64,000 nt of DNA from JBBSEX01 sp038239345 (GCA_038239345.1 JBBSEX010000003.1:62001-126000), one strand, 5' to 3'. Numbered from the stretch's first letter, positions 27,042-35,700 are shown. Notes: generated by a model from the letters alone, not told the origin. Numbers and translations are program-made.

Positions 27042-27562
27042 CGCAGCGGGGTCCGCAGAAATAGCAAAAGCAGTATCGTGACGCAGAAAATAACCACCGC
27101 CCCAAGCACCAGCACTACCTTGCGTCCGGAGCTGCGCGCCGTGTCGGTTGGCGCCGACACAATTGCTTTCTTGTTTTCGACGCGGACGGGCTCAGGCGAA
27201 CGGGTAACAGGCGGGCGGGCAATAAGATCTACCGGTGCGATGAAACGATAGCCGCGGCCTTCCACGGTTGCCACATAGAGTGGAGTGGATTCGGAGTCGG
27301 CCAGGGCCGTTCGAACCCGCGCAATGCTCTCACCAACTTCTTCCTGCGTCAGCGGAGCGACGCCTCGAAACTGTCTTTGAAAATCCTGTACGGCAACGAC
27401 GTCGCCGCTATGACGAAGGAGAAGGCCGAGAACTTGAAAGGCCCGGGTTTCCAGTGCGACTGGGCTTCCGCCTTTCCGCAATTCCCCGCTTTGGAGGTCC
27501 ATCTCATAATCTCTGAACCGAAACAGACCTGCGCTATTCGTGGCGTTTCCTCTCAGCTTCAT
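27032..27562 (-). CDS. CadC-like membrane-anchored winged-helix regulator (short form)
   Basis: A 176-residue protein with an OmpR/PhoB-type winged-helix domain at the N-terminus (FRFRDYEMDLQSGELRKGG, ALETRAFQVLGLLLRHSGDVV, and the wing YVATVEGRGYRFIAPV) and one transmembrane helix near the C-terminus (VVLVLGAVVIFCVTILLLLF) followed by only seven residues. There is no receiver domain and no periplasmic sensor, so it would sense something at or in the membrane. Acidobacteria carry many such proteins, usually with longer TPR parts. Target genes unknown; convergent with GDPD. Confidence 0.85.
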   Translation of the reverse strand: MKLRGNATNSAGLFRFRDYEMDLQSGELRKGGSPVALETRAFQVLGLLLRHSGDVVAVQDFQRQFRGVAPLTQEEVGESIARVRTALADSESTPLYVATVEGRGYRFIAPVDLIARPPVTRSPEPVRVENKKAIVSAPTDTARSSGRKVVLVLGAVVIFCVTILLLLFLRTPLRYR

Positions 27563-27621
27563 TGTACCGCCGCCGAATAGTGGCGGCCTCCGCGGGGGAA
27601 CGCTAGTCTAGAGACAGCTTC

Positions 27622-28014
27622 ATGGATATCGTTTTCTTCGATGGCGTCTGCAATCTGTGCAACAACTCAGTTCAATTCATAATCGAGCATGATCCGCGGA
27701 AGCAGTTCCACTTTGCCTCACTGCAATCGCTGACGGGCCGGGAATTTTTAGAAAGACACAATCTTTCCGGCCGGCCGCTCGATACGGTTTACCTTGTCCA
27801 AAACGAACGGGTATTCTCGCGCTCGAATGCTGCGCTGCGAATTGTCGCAAAGCTCTCCTGGCCTTGGCCGCTCTTACGATTTCTGGCGTTCATCCCGCGA
27901 CCGCTGCGTGATTTCGTTTATAACGGTGTCGCGCGAAATCGTTATCGCCTATTCGGGAAGCGTGACGTTTGCCTGCTGCCGAGCCCGGCCCTCGTGGATC
28001 GGTTTTTGAATTAG
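27622..28014 (+). CDS. Thiol-disulfide oxidoreductase of the DCC family (DUF393)
   Basis: A 130-residue thioredoxin-like protein named for the motif DxxCxxC, seen here as VFFDGVCNLCNNSVQFI at the start. The other landmarks are FHFASLQSLTGREFL, DTVYLVQNERVFSRSNAAL, the hydrophobic block LLRFLAFIPRPLRDFVYNGVA and NRYRLFGKRDVC. Function in the family is poorly known. Its end overlaps the convergent methyltransferase by four bases. Confidence 0.93.
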   Translation: MDIVFFDGVCNLCNNSVQFIIEHDPRKQFHFASLQSLTGREFLERHNLSGRPLDTVYLVQNERVFSRSNAALRIVAKLSWPWPLLRFLAFIPRPLRDFVYNGVARNRYRLFGKRDVCLLPSPALVDRFLN

Positions 28015-28775
28015 AGCGGCTTGGTTCCCAGATAGAAAGTGCGGCCTAGCCCGTAGTGGCTATCCATTCCCAGTTCCTTCACCGCATCGAAGGATTTCGC
28101 TATAAAACCTGTTTGCTGCAGTAGCGACAACACTCGCGCGTGAGAATGATATTTCTGCGAAAGACGAAAATCCGACCGCTGCCATAGCTTGCTCTCTAAG
28201 CGGAACAAGGTTATGTCGCAATGCGCCACTTTCGTGCTCTCCCCATATGTTCCGCGCACGATGCTGACGGCTTTTCCGTCGACGTTGGTGGACGTGCTGG
28301 CCCAGAGTTCACGGTATGCTTCCTCGCGATTCAGGTCGAAGGCGAAGCGTCCGCCGGGTTTCAACGCCGCATATACGTTGCGGAAAACTGGCTGCAGCTC
28401 ATCGGTCGACATGATGTGGTTCAGGCTATCGAACACGGATACACAGCCGTCGAATTGCTCTGCCAGTTGAAAGGCACGCGCATCGGCAAGCAGCAGCGGC
28501 GTTCGCGGCGGAAGCAACTTCCGGGCGTAAGTCAACATCTCCTCCGACCCATCGAGCCCGGTGACCTTGAACTTCCGCTTCACCAGCTGTTTGGTAACGC
28601 GGCCATCGCCGCAGCAAAGGTCCAGAATCGCCGCTTGCTCCGGCAGCCGGTTAAGGAATAGCCGCTCCAACGCCGGCACTACCTGGCGATGAAACTCATC
28701 CCCCCAGTAGTTCACATAGAGCCAGGCGAATGGATCGTAATCCCGATATCGCCGAGCTTTCATGAAGATGCCCAT
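28011..28775 (-). CDS. SAM-dependent methyltransferase (class I)
   Basis: A 254-residue enzyme with the SAM-binding motif AAILDLCCGDGRVTKQLV, motif II at KVTGLDGSEEMLTYAR, LLLADARAFQLAEQFD, and FDSLNHIMSTDEL with GGRFAFDLN. It is of the broad class I type; the acceptor is not evident. There is an alternative ATG at 28763 (MKARRYRDYDPFAW), four codons downstream. Located after the SRPBCC gene in the same direction with 49 bases between. Confidence 0.88.
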   Translation of the reverse strand: MGIFMKARRYRDYDPFAWLYVNYWGDEFHRQVVPALERLFLNRLPEQAAILDLCCGDGRVTKQLVKRKFKVTGLDGSEEMLTYARKLLPPRTPLLLADARAFQLAEQFDGCVSVFDSLNHIMSTDELQPVFRNVYAALKPGGRFAFDLNREEAYRELWASTSTNVDGKAVSIVRGTYGESTKVAHCDITLFRLESKLWQRSDFRLSQKYHSHARVLSLLQQTGFIAKSFDAVKELGMDSHYGLGRTFYLGTKPL

Positions 28776-28824
28776 GCCACCGCGGAAGTCACAAATCCAT
28801 CAGATCACAACAGCGCCGCAAGGC

Positions 28825-29343
28825 TCACTTTCGCTCGGCTGCGAGGGCCGCGGCAATCGCCTCTTGCCAATGGGCGCCACTGGCTCGATCCCGTTCACCG
28901 GACGCCTTCACGTCGTCGTTAGCCGATTCATCCAACGCCGTTCGAACATAAGTGACTTCCACCGTCGTGGTCGAAGGATTCTGCGCGGTCAGCCGCACAT
29001 CTATGGTCGATACCATAGTGCCGGGAACGAAGACAACATACTGCATCCGGCCGTTCGCTAGATCGAATATTGTATTGACCCACACGCTGTTATGCGGTCC
29101 ATGTTGGATTGTAAATACCGCTCCTTGGATATCCTTGGCCGGCTGCGGGTAGAGAAACTTTGGGTTCCAATCCGTACCCGCCCAACTGCGTTCGCCATCG
29201 GGGCCGAACAGCAAAGCCGCGCGGGTCAGCGGCGCGTGTACAACAAATTCAAAGCGATTGCTGACGTGCGCTATCGTTCCGGTTTGCGTATTGTCTATGG
29301 GAAGGAAGGCTAATAGGAAAAGCGTGGCTGAAATCGTTATCAT
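28825..29343 (-). CDS. SRPBCC/START-like protein with N-terminal hydrophobic leader
   Basis: 172 residues. After a short hydrophobic start (MITISATLFLLAFLP), the sequence VSNRFEFVVHAPLTRAALLFGP, VFTIQHGPHNSVWVNTIFDL and MQYVVFVPGTMVSTIDVRL has the strand pattern and spacing of SRPBCC ligand-binding proteins. The charged, helical C-terminus (ASGAHWQEAIAAALAAERK) would close the pocket. Ligand unknown. It overlaps the ribbon-helix-helix gene by four bases, so a DNA-binding protein and a small-molecule-binding protein are translated together. Confidence 0.68.
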   Translation of the reverse strand: MITISATLFLLAFLPIDNTQTGTIAHVSNRFEFVVHAPLTRAALLFGPDGERSWAGTDWNPKFLYPQPAKDIQGAVFTIQHGPHNSVWVNTIFDLANGRMQYVVFVPGTMVSTIDVRLTAQNPSTTTVEVTYVRTALDESANDDVKASGERDRASGAHWQEAIAAALAAERK

Positions 29344-29603
29344 TTTCTCTCCTTTAACTTGTGGCTGTCGGATGCTCGCAGTGTCATTCCGTATATGGTC
29401 TTGAACTGCTCCACTTCTTTGAGGGTTTGCGCCGAAAATGGCGCTTTACCTTCAAAGGAATGAAGGACAATGCCTTCCAGCAAGTCACCCAGACTCATCT
29501 CTTTCAGTTCGGCGACCGCCTTCAGGACTTTCAATAGGCGTTTCTCCATCCGGACACCGGTTTGCACCCGCTGCACTTCAATTAGATCCTTACTATGCGT
29601 CAT
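29340..29603 (-). CDS. Ribbon-helix-helix-type small DNA-binding protein
   Basis: An 87-residue protein with the sequence VQRVQTGVRMEKRLLKVLKA followed by LKEMSLGDLLEGIVLHSFEG, the strand-helix-helix pattern of Arc/MetJ/ParG repressors, and then a helical end. The ATG at 29603 is preferred; the frame also opens at a TTG at 29612. A tandem GTACCAA repeat overlaps the start and could be its own operator. The next gene, an SRPBCC protein, is overlapped by four bases. Confidence 0.7.
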   Translation of the reverse strand: MTHSKDLIEVQRVQTGVRMEKRLLKVLKAVAELKEMSLGDLLEGIVLHSFEGKAPFSAQTLKEVEQFKTIYGMTLRASDSHKLKERK

Positions 29604-29605
29604 CG

Positions 29606-29620
29606 GTACCAATGTACCAA
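29606..29620. promoter_or_regulatory. Candidate operator: tandem GTACCAA repeat with 8-bp period
   Basis: GTACCAA occurs at 29606-29612 and again at 29614-29620, one base apart, immediately upstream of the ribbon-helix-helix start codon. Repressors of that fold often bind short tandem or inverted boxes and regulate their own gene. Inferred from position only. Confidence 0.4.
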
Positions 29621-29728
29621 CATCACATGGTAGATAACAACTGTGGCGAGAGAAAAAAAAGTGCTATTGGGGAAGGTGCCGCAAAAGAGGTACTGAGGGG
29701 GAGGGTGGGAGTTCAGGAAAGCTGGGAT

Positions 29729-29763
29729 TCCCAACGGAGGCTGACAGAGAACCGCCGTTGGGA
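29729..29763 (-). terminator. Hairpin downstream of the exported small protein gene
   Basis: TCCCAACGG (29729-29737) and CCGTTGGGA (29755-29763) form a perfect 9-bp stem with a 17-base loop, 14 bases past the stop codon of the minus-strand gene ending at 29777. There is no T-tract, so it may be a weak terminator or a 3' stabilising hairpin. Confidence 0.4.
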
Positions 29764-29776
29764 TAAAAGAATCGAC

Positions 29777-30178
29777 TTAGCGAATGCCGAACAAACGAAC
29801 CTTTGGTTTGGCGCTATTCCAATTGCCGCGGCTATAGTAAAACTCCACGCTGTTGATATTGCGGCGATCGCCAGGCAGATCGATGACACGCGTCTGGCCG
29901 CCGGCCCGAATCTTATAACGAAGTTCGAGGGGCATATCCTGGCCGTTCTCAAAGTGCACGATTACTCGCTGAAAATCGATTGCGCCACGCTCCACCTTGA
30001 TTTGGATTGCGCGAAAGGGTCCCGATCCGGAAACCTTGATCACATCGTGATCCACGCCGCCATCGACGTTTGCTTCGCCGAGATAGGTCTGTCCGTGTCG
30101 TTGCGCTTGCGAGGGAACACTGAAACCAACCAACAATGCGAATGCCGCGACCAACTGAATCGCCTTCGATTTGAACAT
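29777..30178 (-). CDS. Exported DUF2541-like hypothetical protein
   Basis: 133 residues with a clear signal peptide (MFKSKAIQLVAAFALLVGFS, cut after SQAQ) and a single beta-rich domain (YLGEANVDGGVDHDVIKVSG, FRAIQIKVERGAIDFQRVIV, MPLELRYKIRAGGQTRVIDL, INSVEFYYSRG). This is the pattern of small periplasmic proteins related to DUF2541. The ATG at 30178 has AAGGAG about 10 bases upstream and is much better than the in-frame start at 30280. Function unknown. Confidence 0.8.
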   Translation of the reverse strand: MFKSKAIQLVAAFALLVGFSVPSQAQRHGQTYLGEANVDGGVDHDVIKVSGSGPFRAIQIKVERGAIDFQRVIVHFENGQDMPLELRYKIRAGGQTRVIDLPGDRRNINSVEFYYSRGNWNSAKPKVRLFGIR

Positions 30179-30293
30179 GGGTGAAATTCTCCTTTTTTCT
30201 TTGAGCGATTGAATCGACTCGTTGGAATAGAGGTTTAAAATCGGCCTACGGTTACGTGCCTTACGATTAAGTTTTATCAACAGGATGTGGCGA

Positions 30294-31310
30294 TTATTTG
30301 CCGGCGTTGGCGAAAATCATCTGGTCCGGCGTCTTGTCCGTAGTCAGCGTCTTTTTCACAGTCCAACTCACCGGGTCGATTTCACTGATGATGTTAGTCG
30401 CCTGATCGCTGACATAAACCTGCTGGTTGAAAGGGCTGACTACCAGCGATCCGACGTTGTTGCCAAGGCCCTCGCTGATGGTCGCGACCACCGCCTTCGC
30501 GCCGACATCGACTTTCCAAATCCGGATCTTACCTTTTTCGTGGCCCCCTTCAAAAAGGTATTTGCCATCGGCGCTGAAAGCGGCGACGAAAGGCGTACCT
30601 TCCACCTGGATAGCGAAATCCAGTTGCAGATCCGAAGTCCGGTAGAAGGCGATCTTATGCTCCGGACCCAAGCTTGTGACGAACCACATTCCGTTCGGGC
30701 TGATCGTCATGCGCTGGTTCTCCACGCCGGTCGGAATCTCCCGGGCCAACTTGGCGCCTGAAACATTCAGTACAGAAACGGTTTTTGATTGTACGTTGCT
30801 TACGTAGATGGTTTTCTCATCTTTCGCCAAGCCGATCATGTGCGAAGTCGACGAATTGGTTGGAATTTTCGCCTTGATTGTCCTACTCAGGGGATCGATC
30901 ACCAGCACCGACTGCGAGATCTCTGTCGTCAGGTAAATCGCTCCGCTCGCCCCGACTGCAATTCCATGCGGACGCTTATTCTCGCCTGTGTCGAGTACGC
31001 CGGCTTCCGTGCAATCGGCGGTGCGAATGAAGTGTAGAGTATGCCCGTCGGTGCCAGGCTTACCCACGCCGCTGGAACCGTAAACTGGCACGTAAGCAAA
31101 TTTTCCATCCAGGGAAAACGCGGCTTCATGCGGACTCACGCCGAGATGAGCCTGACAAATCCGCTTCTCTGTATCCGCGTCGTAGAGTGTGATTCCCGGC
31201 AATCCTTTGCTCACCACAAGCAGCAGATGTTTCGGCGCCGCGGACGCCGTGCGGAGAAGTGCAAGTGTACCGGCCGCGAACATGGCAAAGCGCAATGAGT
31301 ATCGTCGCAT
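30294..31310 (-). CDS. Exported YVTN-type beta-propeller protein
   Basis: A 338-residue secreted protein: signal peptide (LRFAMFAAGTLALLRTASA) and about seven repeats of the beta-propeller type, e.g. GITLYDADTEKRICQAHLGV, SVLVIDPLSRTIKAKIPTN, TVSVLNVSGAKLAREIPTG, KIRIWKVDVGAKAVVATISE and IISEIDPVSWTVKKTLTTD. Similar propellers are found in surface and quinohemoprotein-like proteins; no heme motif (CxxCH) is present. Likely a binding protein of unknown ligand. Confidence 0.85.
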   Translation of the reverse strand: MRRYSLRFAMFAAGTLALLRTASAAPKHLLLVVSKGLPGITLYDADTEKRICQAHLGVSPHEAAFSLDGKFAYVPVYGSSGVGKPGTDGHTLHFIRTADCTEAGVLDTGENKRPHGIAVGASGAIYLTTEISQSVLVIDPLSRTIKAKIPTNSSTSHMIGLAKDEKTIYVSNVQSKTVSVLNVSGAKLAREIPTGVENQRMTISPNGMWFVTSLGPEHKIAFYRTSDLQLDFAIQVEGTPFVAAFSADGKYLFEGGHEKGKIRIWKVDVGAKAVVATISEGLGNNVGSLVVSPFNQQVYVSDQATNIISEIDPVSWTVKKTLTTDKTPDQMIFANAGK

Positions 31311-31353
31311 GCCATCTATTCTGCCACTCTCGAACTAAAACGGGGGTAATTTC

Positions 31354-31860
31354 ATGCGCTTGTTAGGATCTAATGTATCCATGAACTCTCTCACCGTATA
31401 CGCGTTTGCCTTCCTCATCGGCGCTATTACCGGATTGCGTTCGATGACCGGCGTCGCTGCCGTTTGCTGGGCGGCGCGCTTCGGATGGCTACGTCTGCAG
31501 AGCACCTGGCTATCGTTCATGGGGAATTCGATACCGCCCTATATTTTATCCGTTCTCGCATTGGGCGAATTAGTCGGCGATAAATTGCCCAACGCACCGA
31601 GCCGAAAATCTCCCGGACCATTTGCCGGCCGTGTTCTAATCGGCGGATTCGCGGGAGCGGCCTTGGCCACCGGATCGGGGAACGCGGCGGTTTTGGGCGC
31701 GCTGGCCGGTGCGATGGGTGGAATCTGCGGAACCCTGGGCGGCTATGAGGCGCGCGTCCGCAGCGTTAAGGCATTGGGCGTTCCCGATTTCGTAGTCGCC
31801 CTCATCGAAGACGTAATCGCCGTCGGCGGAGCCTTCTTCATCGTGTCGCGATTCGATTAA
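31354..31860 (+). CDS. DUF4126 family membrane protein
   Basis: A 168-residue membrane protein. The family pattern is AFLIGAITGLRSMTGVAAVCW, GELVGDKLPNAPSRKSPGPF, and AGRVLIGGFAGAALATG with GAMGGICGTLGGYEAR; the last helix is FVVALIEDVIAVGGAFFIV. Four to five helices. An ATG at 31381 (MNSLTVYAFAFLIG) is a plausible shorter start. Function unknown. It overlaps the convergent FAD oxidoreductase by four bases. Confidence 0.85.
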   Translation: MRLLGSNVSMNSLTVYAFAFLIGAITGLRSMTGVAAVCWAARFGWLRLQSTWLSFMGNSIPPYILSVLALGELVGDKLPNAPSRKSPGPFAGRVLIGGFAGAALATGSGNAAVLGALAGAMGGICGTLGGYEARVRSVKALGVPDFVVALIEDVIAVGGAFFIVSRFD

Positions 31861-33020
31861 AGGATCGCGGTTTCGTGCAGCAGCTCGCCGCGTGCGAAAC
31901 GGTCTACATTTAACAGCGATGCGTCACATATTTCTGTGTTGCCATGCGTAATTAAATCGGCCAGGATGCGGCCCGTAGCGGGCGAGTGCATCACGCCGTG
32001 GCCACTGAATCCGTTGGCAAGAAATAATCCTGCAATGCCCGGTACGCTACCCAGGATGGCGTGATGGTCGGGCGTCATCTCGTACAACCCAGCCCAGCAG
32101 CGGCGGGGATTCACTGCGACATTTTCAAAACAAGGGACCCGAGCGACGGCATGCGTCAGAATCTTTTCGATGAACAATGGATCGAAGTTAATTTTATAAC
32201 CGGGCGTCTCGGACGGGTCGTTCCAGGCCATCAGAAAGCCGAGTCCTTCGGGCCGAAAGTGAAAGCCCGTGGTCATGTCGACGATCATCGGCAGACTTTG
32301 GGGCAAATCGGGGAATGGCTCGGTAGGGGCAAGCATGCGCCGCAGCGGTGCTACCGGAAGGTCGACGCCGGCCGATTGCGCGAGGCTTGCGGCCCAGGCA
32401 CCCGCCGCATTCACCACGGTTCGCGTAGCAACGGTCCCGCGCGATGTTTCCACTCCAGTGACGCGGCCCGCTTCCACGTTAATTGCCGTGACAGCGGTGT
32501 CTCGCTGCAACTTCACGCCGCGTTCCAATGCCCGGGCTATGAATCCATTCATCACGCTGTATGGGTCGACGAAGCCGTCGCTCGAGCAGAAGTTCCCACC
32601 GAGGATGTCGTCGGATCTTAGCCGTGGAGCGATGGCCTGTACGTCCTTCGGGCCCAAGGCCTGGACGCCCTGAAGCCCCAGCGCCATCTGCAGATTGCGA
32701 TTTTGCTCCAGATAAGCCAAGTGGGCCGGTGTGGTTGCAATGAACAAATATCCTTGCGCCTTATAGCCCGATGGATGGCCGATTACTTCGTCGAAGCGCT
32801 GATAAAAAGGAATCGAGTAGAGTGACATCAAGATGTTGACGGCGGTTGCGAATTGCGCCCGCACGCCGCCCATGCTCTTCCCGGTGGATCCTTTGCCTTG
32901 TTGGGTCTCGCGCTCTATGACCAGCACATTGGTACAACCCTGTGCCGTTAAATGGTAGGCGATGCTGGAACCGACGATGCCGCCGCCAACAATGACAACT
33001 TCCGCTGTTAAGACAGGCAT
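31857..33020 (-). CDS. FAD-dependent oxidoreductase of the DAO/sarcosine oxidase beta type
   Basis: A 387-residue flavoenzyme. The start AEVVIVGGGIVGSSIAYHLT is a GxGxxG FAD fold, followed by the glycine-rich GKGSTGKSMGGVRAQFATAV that lines the flavin in this family, VVNAAGAWAASLAQSAGVDLP, TGFHFRPEGLGFLMAW and LFLANGFSGHGVMHSPATG near the end. It most resembles amine or glycine oxidase and sarcosine oxidase beta subunits; substrate unknown. Confidence 0.9.
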   Translation of the reverse strand: MPVLTAEVVIVGGGIVGSSIAYHLTAQGCTNVLVIERETQQGKGSTGKSMGGVRAQFATAVNILMSLYSIPFYQRFDEVIGHPSGYKAQGYLFIATTPAHLAYLEQNRNLQMALGLQGVQALGPKDVQAIAPRLRSDDILGGNFCSSDGFVDPYSVMNGFIARALERGVKLQRDTAVTAINVEAGRVTGVETSRGTVATRTVVNAAGAWAASLAQSAGVDLPVAPLRRMLAPTEPFPDLPQSLPMIVDMTTGFHFRPEGLGFLMAWNDPSETPGYKINFDPLFIEKILTHAVARVPCFENVAVNPRRCWAGLYEMTPDHHAILGSVPGIAGLFLANGFSGHGVMHSPATGRILADLITHGNTEICDASLLNVDRFARGELLHETAIL

Positions 33021-33033
33021 CGGCGAACGAGTG

Positions 33034-33411
33034 TTATCGGGTTTGTGGCCAGCGAAGTTGCGACGAAGGGGATGGTTTGAACGGGGGACGAGGCTTGCGG
33101 CGGACGACTTTCACTTCGCCGGTGCCGTATTTGGCTACGGAATAAGCGGTCATATCGGCGATCGTGACGCAGTAAGCGGCAAAGCCACTGACGGCTACGC
33201 TATCGCCTAGTGCTTCGATGAGAATGCGCAGACAGAGCGCGGGACCTTCTTGAATGCTGATGCGGTGACGGGGCAGGAGAGATAAATCAGTTCGTAATGC
33301 GTATAAAGCGGCCTTAGGAGGCGAGATCCCTTTTTCCTTCGGAGGTATTCCATGGAAACGGTAGGACCGGATGTTCGCCTCCTGGCTGAATCCCATATAG
33401 AGAAACTGCAT
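33034..33411 (-). CDS. Conserved hypothetical protein next to cspA
   Basis: A 125-residue soluble protein starting MQFLYMGFSQEANIRSYRFH, with RISIQEGPALCLRILIEAL, a helical middle and a Pro/Arg/Lys tail (VVRRKPRPPFKPSPSSQ). Family not recognised. The start is 27 bases after the cspA stop; an AAGGA ribosome-binding site lies in the loop of a small hairpin (CCGCG and CGCGG at 33417-33432). It is therefore probably cotranscribed with cspA. Confidence 0.62.
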   Translation of the reverse strand: MQFLYMGFSQEANIRSYRFHGIPPKEKGISPPKAALYALRTDLSLLPRHRISIQEGPALCLRILIEALGDSVAVSGFAAYCVTIADMTAYSVAKYGTGEVKVVRRKPRPPFKPSPSSQLRWPQTR

Positions 33412-33438
33412 GTTGGCCGCGTCCTTTCGCGGAGGGGT

Positions 33439-33642
33439 TTAGACCGGCGAAACGTCTTCAGCTTGCAGGCCCTTAGGACCGCGCGTGACTACGAACGAGA
33501 CCTTAGCGCCTTCCTCTAGGGTGCGATAACCGCTTGCCTGAATGGCGGAGAAATGGACGAACACGTCCGCTCCATCTTCACGTTGAATGAATCCAAAGCC
33601 TTTGCCGGCATTAAACCACTTCACAACACCAGTTTCTTTCAT
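33439..33642 (-). CDS. cspA: Cold-shock domain protein
   Basis: A single cold-shock domain of 67 residues that binds single-stranded RNA or DNA. RNP1 is KGFGFIQRE and RNP2 VFVHFSAIQ, with the usual GVVKWFNAGKGFGFI opening and a C-terminal GPKGLQAEDV. A GAGG ribosome-binding site lies about 7 bases upstream. It is of the general CspA type; there is no sign that it is itself cold induced. Upstream, 33643-33816 is non-coding and must hold its promoter. Confidence 0.95.
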   Translation of the reverse strand: MKETGVVKWFNAGKGFGFIQREDGADVFVHFSAIQASGYRTLEEGAKVSFVVTRGPKGLQAEDVSPV

Positions 33643-33816
33643 ATAACCTCAATCTTCTCTTTTCTAGCTCTCTATTTCATCCTGCTGTTCGATTGAGGAC
33701 ACAAGCGGGCGTTCAGTGTTTCCAAAGTGGTGCCAACCTAGGTCAAGCGACGTACAAGAATTTCAAAAGCCTATCGAGAGTACCACAGATGCCAGAGCTG
33801 CCGCAACCGGGCAGTA
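33643..33816. other. Non-coding region upstream of cspA
   Basis: No ORF with a ribosome-binding site and no RNA fold was recognised in this stretch; it probably carries the cspA promoter and a long untranslated leader on the minus strand, and the 3' untranslated end of selB. Confidence 0.45.
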
Positions 33817-35700
33817 CTACAGCACTATGCGAGTATCCCCGTCGCGTCGCGTCAATCGTTCGCGATCGAGGAATTCAAGCAATGGAATCGCGTACTTGCG
33901 GGATACGCCCGTTAGCGCTTTAAATTCCGGGACAGTGAAGCGCTGTCCCTTCAAGCCTGTCAGCTGTGTACGAAGCCGGCCAAGGGCCTCGGAATGGTAG
34001 ACGGCGCTTTCGCTAATCCTGATCAGCTTTTTCTCGCGGATTAAAATCTGGAGGATAGAGCGCGCCCGAATTGGCTCCAATCCGGACTTTTCCAGGACCT
34101 CTCGGAGAGCCGGCGCAGCTAACCCGGCATCGAGAAATATTCGGTCCATGCGGGCGATGGCGTCTGTTTCATCGGCCCGAAAAGATATCTGATGAGAAAT
34201 AAGACGGACGATCTCATTCTCGACCGCCACGTCCTTAATTCCGGCAAGTAAATGATCCAAGAGAAAAGCGGGGGCGCCTACCAATTCGCGGCTGCGCAGT
34301 TCTTCCTTGGGCATTCCGGCCAGCAGCGGACTGTGTCGATGGAAGGCCGCTACTCCATTTCGCAGGCTTTGCCTTCTGGCCGCCGCCCAGTGCGCATCCA
34401 ATAACCAAAAATGCGGCTCGGCAATCGCGTTGAACCGCTCGGATGCGGCCGCCTCGCGGATTTCCCGTTCCAGAAATCCTGTACGAGCGACCAACTCGGC
34501 AAGCCCCAGCCCATGGGGCGATTCCCGAACAAACAAGCCGATTTTCGCCTCCACTGTGCCGTCATCCAGCGTTTGCAGCCGTTCCACTGCCGCGGCGCGA
34601 CTAGTCTTCGGTGGGGCTTTGGCGTCCAGCACTACGCCGCCGCCAATCGTAAACACCGGCGAGAACATGCGCACGATAAATCGATCGCCGGGCAACAGCA
34701 GCGCCGGCTCGCGTAGGATGAACCGGACATAGGCGCGGCTTCCCGGCTGCATCGATTGCGGCCCTTCCAGCAATCGCACGCTGGCTTCGATTTCCGCCGT
34801 GCCCGCGTGCAAGTGGACGGGAGCGCCGTGCCGCAGGGGTTTGGCCGTGGCGAGAAGATCGAAGACGCAATCGATCCGCGTAGTAGGGATAAACAACCCC
34901 GGGGACGCCAGCGCCATGCCACGCGTACACTGCGAAGCATCGATAGAAGTTAGGTTCAGTGCCGTCCGTTGGCCCGCCAGCGCCTGCCCGGCGGGTGCGC
35001 CGTGAACCTGAATCCCGCGGACTCGCACTCTTCTTCGCGAGGGGTGCAGCTCCACTTCATCCTCAATCCGCACGCTACCGGCGGTCATCGTTCCCGTTAC
35101 TACCGTCCCAAATCCACGCATCGAAAAGGAGCGGTCAATTGGCATCCGGAAATGCGCTTCGGAGTTCCTCGGGGAGACAGTCTCGGCCATTCGCTCAAGT
35201 TCTGCTTTCAACTCGCCGATCCCTATACCAGTGATGGAACTGACTGGAATTACCGGCGCCGATTCTAGAAAGGAACCGCGGAGAAATTCTTCCGCTTCCA
35301 TTTTCACGAGACTCAGGAGTTCATCGTCCACCAAATCGGCCTTGGTCAGCACGACGATGCCCCGGGGAATTTGCAGCAGGCGGCAGATATCGAAATGCTC
35401 GCGGGTCTGCGGCTTGATCGATTCGTCAGCGGCAATTATAAAAAGCACCAGGTCAATCCCGCCGACCCCGGCTAACATATTTTTGACGAATTTTTCATGG
35501 CCTGGCACGTCTATTAGGCCGAGGCGAAGGTTTTCGTTTAAGTCAAGATGAGCGAAGCCAAGATCGATTGAAATGCCACGACGTTTTTCCTCCAGCAGGC
35601 GGTCCGTGTCAATGCCAGTAAGTGCTCGAACTAAAGCTGTCTTGCCGTGGTCGATATGTCCCGCGGTTCCGGCGATGATGTGGCGCACGTTCTTCCTCAT
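33817..35700 (-). CDS. selB: Selenocysteine-specific translation elongation factor
   Basis: Brings selenocysteyl-tRNA to UGA codons marked by a SECIS hairpin. A GTPase domain begins IIAGTAGHIDHGKTALVRALTG with the switch region EEKRRGISIDLGFAHLD, DVPGHEKFV and VVLTKADLVDD; beta domains follow and the C-terminal winged-helix repeats (RAIQ-like ARSILQILIREKKLIRISES, FTVPEFKALTGVSRKYAIPLLEF) bind the SECIS. The ATG at 35700 is chosen (627 residues) over a longer frame. selA, selC and selD are not in the window. The 5' end overlaps the divergent VWFA gene by about 26 bases. Confidence 0.94.
   Translation of the reverse strand: MRKNVRHIIAGTAGHIDHGKTALVRALTGIDTDRLLEEKRRGISIDLGFAHLDLNENLRLGLIDVPGHEKFVKNMLAGVGGIDLVLFIIAADESIKPQTREHFDICRLLQIPRGIVVLTKADLVDDELLSLVKMEAEEFLRGSFLESAPVIPVSSITGIGIGELKAELERMAETVSPRNSEAHFRMPIDRSFSMRGFGTVVTGTMTAGSVRIEDEVELHPSRRRVRVRGIQVHGAPAGQALAGQRTALNLTSIDASQCTRGMALASPGLFIPTTRIDCVFDLLATAKPLRHGAPVHLHAGTAEIEASVRLLEGPQSMQPGSRAYVRFILREPALLLPGDRFIVRMFSPVFTIGGGVVLDAKAPPKTSRAAAVERLQTLDDGTVEAKIGLFVRESPHGLGLAELVARTGFLEREIREAAASERFNAIAEPHFWLLDAHWAAARRQSLRNGVAAFHRHSPLLAGMPKEELRSRELVGAPAFLLDHLLAGIKDVAVENEIVRLISHQISFRADETDAIARMDRIFLDAGLAAPALREVLEKSGLEPIRARSILQILIREKKLIRISESAVYHSEALGRLRTQLTGLKGQRFTVPEFKALTGVSRKYAIPLLEFLDRERLTRRDGDTRIVL

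Noticed and set aside
29641..29776. Possible small RNA between the ribbon-helix-helix and DUF2541-like genes
   Set aside because: Only one hairpin is seen and it is better explained as the 3' end of the DUF2541-like transcript.
33643..33816. selC tRNA upstream of cspA or near selB
   Set aside because: No long acceptor stem or CCA end compatible with tRNA-Sec could be found.
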